From a virus: a stretch of DNA of 35,221 nucleotides. The position numbers and the translations under genes are program-made. How positions within the stretch are numbered: the stretch's first letter is position 1; every line of letters starts with the position of its first letter. The notes under the pieces are model-generated. The model searched no databases. It saw only the letters and a program-made list of their open reading frames with translations, and was not told where the DNA came from. Below, piece by piece: positions 33,718 through 35,221 of this stretch. Where the stretch lies: positions 1 through 35,221 of IMG/VR virus record IMGVR_UViG_3300004807_000067. One strand, written 5' to 3'.

Positions 33718-33833
33718 ATACCCCCACCCCGCCCTCACAGTCAATTGGGGGTATACCCCCTTCGGCGGATAGGCATGTTTTTCCTAGGAAAAATATACCC
33801 CACCCCCGTTTTGCTCCAGTTTTTAGGGGGTAT
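33718..33833. repeat. ATACCCCC / GGGGGTAT motif cluster
   Basis: Copies occur at 33718-33725 (ATACCCCC), 33747-33754 (GGGGGTAT), 33753-33760 (ATACCCCC), 33795-33801 (ATACCCC) and 33826-33833 (GGGGGTAT). The middle pair forms a perfect 14-bp palindrome. Two copies continue as ACCCC or ACCCCC. The spacing is irregular, so these look like protein-binding sites (iteron or operator type). Confidence 0.6.
33778..33793. repeat. 16-bp perfect palindrome
   Basis: TTTTTCCTAGGAAAAA is a perfect palindrome lying between copies of the ATACCCCC motif. It is a plausible dimer-binding site. Confidence 0.6.
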
Positions 33834-33843
33834 GTGGGTTTGT

Positions 33844-33872
33844 GGCACCGGCCCCTACGGTGCCTTTTGTTT
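33844..33872 (+). terminator. Rho-independent terminator, plus strand
   Basis: GGCACCG pairs with CGGTGCC over a seven-base loop and is followed by TTTTGTTT on the plus strand. No plus-strand gene precedes it here, so it either ends a short RNA starting to its left or blocks rightward readthrough toward the control region. Confidence 0.65.
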
Positions 33873-33883
33873 CCTGTTGTCAA

Positions 33884-33916
33884 GGGGGGTGCCACCCCCC
33901 AATGCAAGTTTTTTTT
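33884..33916 (+). terminator. Second terminator-like hairpin with distant T8
   Basis: GGGGGGT pairs with ACCCCCC across three bases; eight bases later come eight T residues. The gap between stem and T tract makes this weak as a terminator, and the T run may instead belong to the AT-rich origin DNA. Confidence 0.35.
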
Positions 33917-33922
33917 ATTTAG

Positions 33923-33931
33923 TTATCCACA
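33923..33931 (+). promoter_or_regulatory. Consensus DnaA box
   Basis: TTATCCACA matches the bacterial DnaA consensus exactly. It lies in AT-rich DNA with a T8 run on the left and a T7 run at about 33963-33969, in an otherwise GC-rich genome. This would fit a replication origin that uses host DnaA; a single box is only modest support. Confidence 0.5.
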
Positions 33932-34013
33932 AAAAGTTAACGCAGCAACTTGTCAAGGAAAATTTTTTTACTGTCAGCGCGCAGAGTATTACTTGAGCGA
34001 TACTTAGTGCACG

Positions 34014-34032
34014 CTCGTCAATACTTGACGAG
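34014..34032. promoter_or_regulatory. Operator-like inverted repeat
   Basis: CTCGTCAATACTTGACGAG has perfect 8-bp arms and a three-base centre, typical for a dimeric repressor site. A related half-site, ATTACTTGAGCG, lies at about 33989-34000. Confidence 0.5.
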
Positions 34033-34045
34033 GCAGCCGCGCCGT

Positions 34046-34233
34046 CGAGCCTGACAGCCTGCGGCTGACGGGCGCGTCGGCGCGGTGGCTGGGGGAGCTG
34101 CGTCCTCGAGCCAGCCTGCCGCAGGCTGTCAGGCTCGAGGACGCAGGCGCAGAGGGCGCGGCGGCTGGGGGAGCTGCGCCCTCGAGCCAGCCTGCCGCAG
34201 GCTGTCAGGCTCGAGGACGCAGGCGCGGAGGGC
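34046..34233. repeat. GC-rich tandem hairpin repeat with inverted partial copy
   Basis: Two 76-base units (34082-34157 and 34158-34233) differ at only three positions. Each contains a long hairpin: in the first, a 15-bp outer stem (34098-34112 with 34132-34146) and a 7-bp inner stem (AGCCTGC/GCAGGCT), interrupted by a four-base bulge. In the second unit one outer pair is lost. A 20-base piece (34046-34065) is the exact reverse complement of 34118-34137 and 34194-34213. A degenerate beginning of a third unit follows at 34234. Confidence 0.85.
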
Positions 34234-34397
34234 GCGGCGGCAGGGCGGCTCAGAGGCCCGTACAGCGCGTCGGCCTGCCGTCCGCAGCATAGCCCCACGG
34301 CAATCGATCTTCGCGCTGTAGGGCGCGTTTCCGGGGCGAGAAAAGGCTATCTAAGGCTGATGTTGAGTGGGCGGCCACCAACCGACAGCCCTTCCGC

Positions 34398-34449
34398 TCA
34401 TGCAGCTTTCAGACAGGCGAGCGCAATGAATGCGTGCTGAGCTGCATGA
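34398..34449. promoter_or_regulatory. 10-bp inverted repeat upstream of the rightward promoter
   Basis: TCATGCAGCT (34398-34407) and AGCTGCATGA (34440-34449) are perfect reverse complements with 32 bases between. The right arm ends five bases before the -35 box at 34455, where an activator or repressor could act. The looser pair TACAGCGCG (34261-34269) and CGCGCTGTA (34312-34320) lies further left. Confidence 0.5.
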
Positions 34450-34454
34450 ATCGT

Positions 34455-34483
34455 TTGACTTCGGGGTCGAGGTATGAGATAGA
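34455..34483 (+). promoter_or_regulatory. Candidate promoter of the rightward genes
   Basis: TTGACT (five of six to consensus) is followed by 17 bases and GATAGA, a weak -10 sequence, about 40 bases before the start codon at 34526. The weak -10 suggests that a regulator helps, and the inverted repeat just upstream is a candidate site. Confidence 0.45.
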
Positions 34484-34525
34484 TTTGCCACCGGGCGAGG
34501 AACGCCCAGCGCACAGGAGCCTACC

Positions 34526-34783
34526 ATGACCGAAGCGACCTTCACCTACGAGAACGCCAACAACGCCAAGTTCGAAACCCTGCGCGACGTCCGCGAAGCC
34601 CTCTTCTGCATCCGCGCCCTGACGTCGGCTCTCTCCGACCGCCTGTACGACGAGCTCCGTGAGCGCAAGCTGCAGGCTGGCACCGCCGAGTACGAGCAGT
34701 TCCGCCAGATCCAGAAGCTGATCGACGACAAGTGCTGGCTGGCTGCGCGCGAAGCCTGCCTGCTGCTCGAAGACTTCGTCTGA
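34526..34783 (+). CDS. Small rightward protein, unknown function
   Basis: An 85-residue helical, charged protein starting MTEATFTYENANNAKFETLR, with RDVREALFCIRALTSALSDR, then DELRERKLQAGTAEYEQFRQ and a C-terminal EACLLLEDFV. AGGAG lies six bases before the ATG, a strong site. It is the first gene of the rightward unit and is followed 43 bases later by the next gene. No family was recognised; early small proteins in phages often act on host regulators, which is only a guess here. Confidence 0.7.
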   Translation: MTEATFTYENANNAKFETLRDVREALFCIRALTSALSDRLYDELRERKLQAGTAEYEQFRQIQKLIDDKCWLAAREACLLLEDFV

Positions 34784-34826
34784 TCCACGCCTGACCATCG
34801 ACCCTGACCTGACCGGAGACATGACC

Positions 34827-35221
34827 ATGAACGCCATCACCACCTTCGCCCGCCCGTGGATCGCTGAGCGCACCGCCGAGATCAACGCCGCAGCCGACGC
34901 CATCAGCGCCCTCGACATCGGCGACGGCGTCAGCGTCTCGGTGTGGTCCGACATCGAAGCCTACACCATCATAGCCAAGACCCCGACCACGATCACGCTG
35001 CGCGGCGACCACGCCAAGCTGGTCAACGGCGACGAGCTGATCTTCGAAGCCGGCGGTTTCTGCGCCAACTGCGTCAACCCCGAGATCCAGCGTTACGAGT
35101 ACACGCGCAACTCCTGCGGGCATGTGATCAAGATCAGCCTGCGCCGCTGGACCGACGAGGATGGCAACGAGCGCCGCAAGTGGAAGCGTTCGGGCACCAA
35201 GACCTTCGAGCAGGGCGGCGA
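34827..35221 (+). CDS. Conserved phage protein, C-terminus beyond window
   Basis: An open frame of 131 codons starts at ATG 34827-34829 (GGAG eight bases upstream; the ATG at 34821 leaves only two) and runs off the right edge. The protein has ALDIGDGVSVSVWSDIEAYT, then IIAKTPTTITLRGDHAKLVN, then FEAGGFCANCVNPEIQRYEY and a Lys/Arg-rich end. A 'DIGDxVSVxxxSDxxxYTVIxxTxxTxTxR' start followed by 'GGFxxxCxN' is a pattern that I recognise from short phage proteins of unknown function, probably a small beta barrel. The second gene of the rightward unit, likely cotranscribed with the first. Confidence 0.7.
   Translation, partial: MNAITTFARPWIAERTAEINAAADAISALDIGDGVSVSVWSDIEAYTIIAKTPTTITLRGDHAKLVNGDELIFEAGGFCANCVNPEIQRYEYTRNSCGHVIKISLRRWTDEDGNERRKWKRSGTKTFEQGG

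Larger units (their letters stand above)
33519..34525. other. Non-coding control region between leftward and rightward modules
   Basis: No convincing gene is visible in these 1,007 bases. They separate leftward genes ending (5') at the tRNA-Pro from the rightward genes starting at 34526. From left to right they hold a 19-bp inverted repeat, ATACCCCC motifs, a 16-bp palindrome, a plus-strand terminator, a G/C-run hairpin with T8, a DnaA box in AT-rich DNA, an operator-like inverted repeat, a GC-rich tandem repeat, further inverted repeats and a promoter. The mix of AT-rich DNA, initiator-type repeats and hairpins is what an origin and switch region looks like. No leftward promoter was recognised with confidence. 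Confidence 0.7.

Noticed and set aside
33575-33907. 110-codon minus-strand frame in the control region
   Set aside because: Same region, low-complexity Gly/Pro sequence from G/C runs, no recognised motif.
33901-33960. TTGACA on the minus strand at 33951-33956 as the late promoter
   Set aside because: No acceptable -10 lies 15-19 bases downstream; the nearest AT-rich hexamers are at the wrong spacing.
33571-33996. 141-codon plus-strand frame in the control region
   Set aside because: Runs through palindromes, two hairpins and the DnaA box; composition (G, C, F runs) reflects the repeats and no ribosome-binding site of quality is seen.
33915-34298. 127-codon minus-strand frame across the tandem repeat
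   Set aside because: Coded by the hairpin repeats themselves, with repeated nonsense such as ACVLEPDSLRQ; no start signal.
34409-34954. 181-codon minus-strand frame at the right edge
   Set aside because: Opposite two plus-strand genes with good ribosome-binding sites and crosses the promoter; a shadow.
1-35221. CRISPR array or integrase/attachment system
   Set aside because: No regularly spaced direct repeats and no recombinase motif were found; the only tRNA-end duplication is reported separately.

Overview
This window is the head and tail (late) module of a tailed double-stranded DNA phage, with the start of a divergent rightward module at its right edge. DNA is GC-rich. Bases 1 to about 33,250 are almost solidly coding on the minus strand, with start/stop overlaps (ATGA, TAATG, TGATG) or gaps of a few bases, so the late genes read from high to low coordinates. 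Two plus-strand genes begin at 34,526 after a 1-kb non-coding region. A P22-type portal, two adaptor-like proteins, a P22 gp10-like tail-hub protein and fibre genes, with no tape measure, tube or sheath gene in view, point to a podovirus-like, short-tailed virion. The host cannot be read from the sequence; several proteins resemble families I associate with environmental phages of alphaproteobacteria, which is an impression only.

Layout in transcription order (right to left). A tRNA-Pro(UGG), a small helical protein, an HNH endonuclease and a tRNA-Thr(UGU) precede the terminase small and large subunits. Then come two small proteins, the portal, and a 1,557-residue large polyvalent protein with an ADP-ribosyltransferase-like segment and an 'SDWxQxGR' domain, which is probably packaged in the head and ejected with the DNA. 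A very basic KRGG-repeat protein, a GroES-like co-chaperonin, a scaffold candidate and a conserved head-region protein follow. A terminator and a TTGACA promoter then separate a capsid operon: decoration protein, Mu/HK97-fold coat protein, and a further surface protein. Below 15.5 kb lie small basic proteins, another terminator, then virion, adaptor, fibre and tail-hub genes rich in Ser/Thr/Gly immunoglobulin-like modules. The left end has an assembly-associated protein, a GNAT acetyltransferase and a Gln/Asn/Ala-rich protein cut by the window edge.

The non-coding region 33,519-34,525 is the least ordinary part. It holds repeated ATACCCCC motifs in both orientations, several perfect palindromes, a plus-strand terminator, a consensus DnaA box in AT-rich DNA, a 76-bp tandem duplication in which each copy forms a long hairpin, and a 10-bp inverted repeat just upstream of a candidate promoter for the rightward genes. 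It looks like a replication and transcription control region. Other notable points are a duplicated tRNA-Pro 3' end, a tRNA that begins at the base after an HNH stop codon, basic GG-repeat tracts shared by several proteins, and Ig-like modules shared between structural genes. No integrase, polymerase, lysis gene or CRISPR array was seen.
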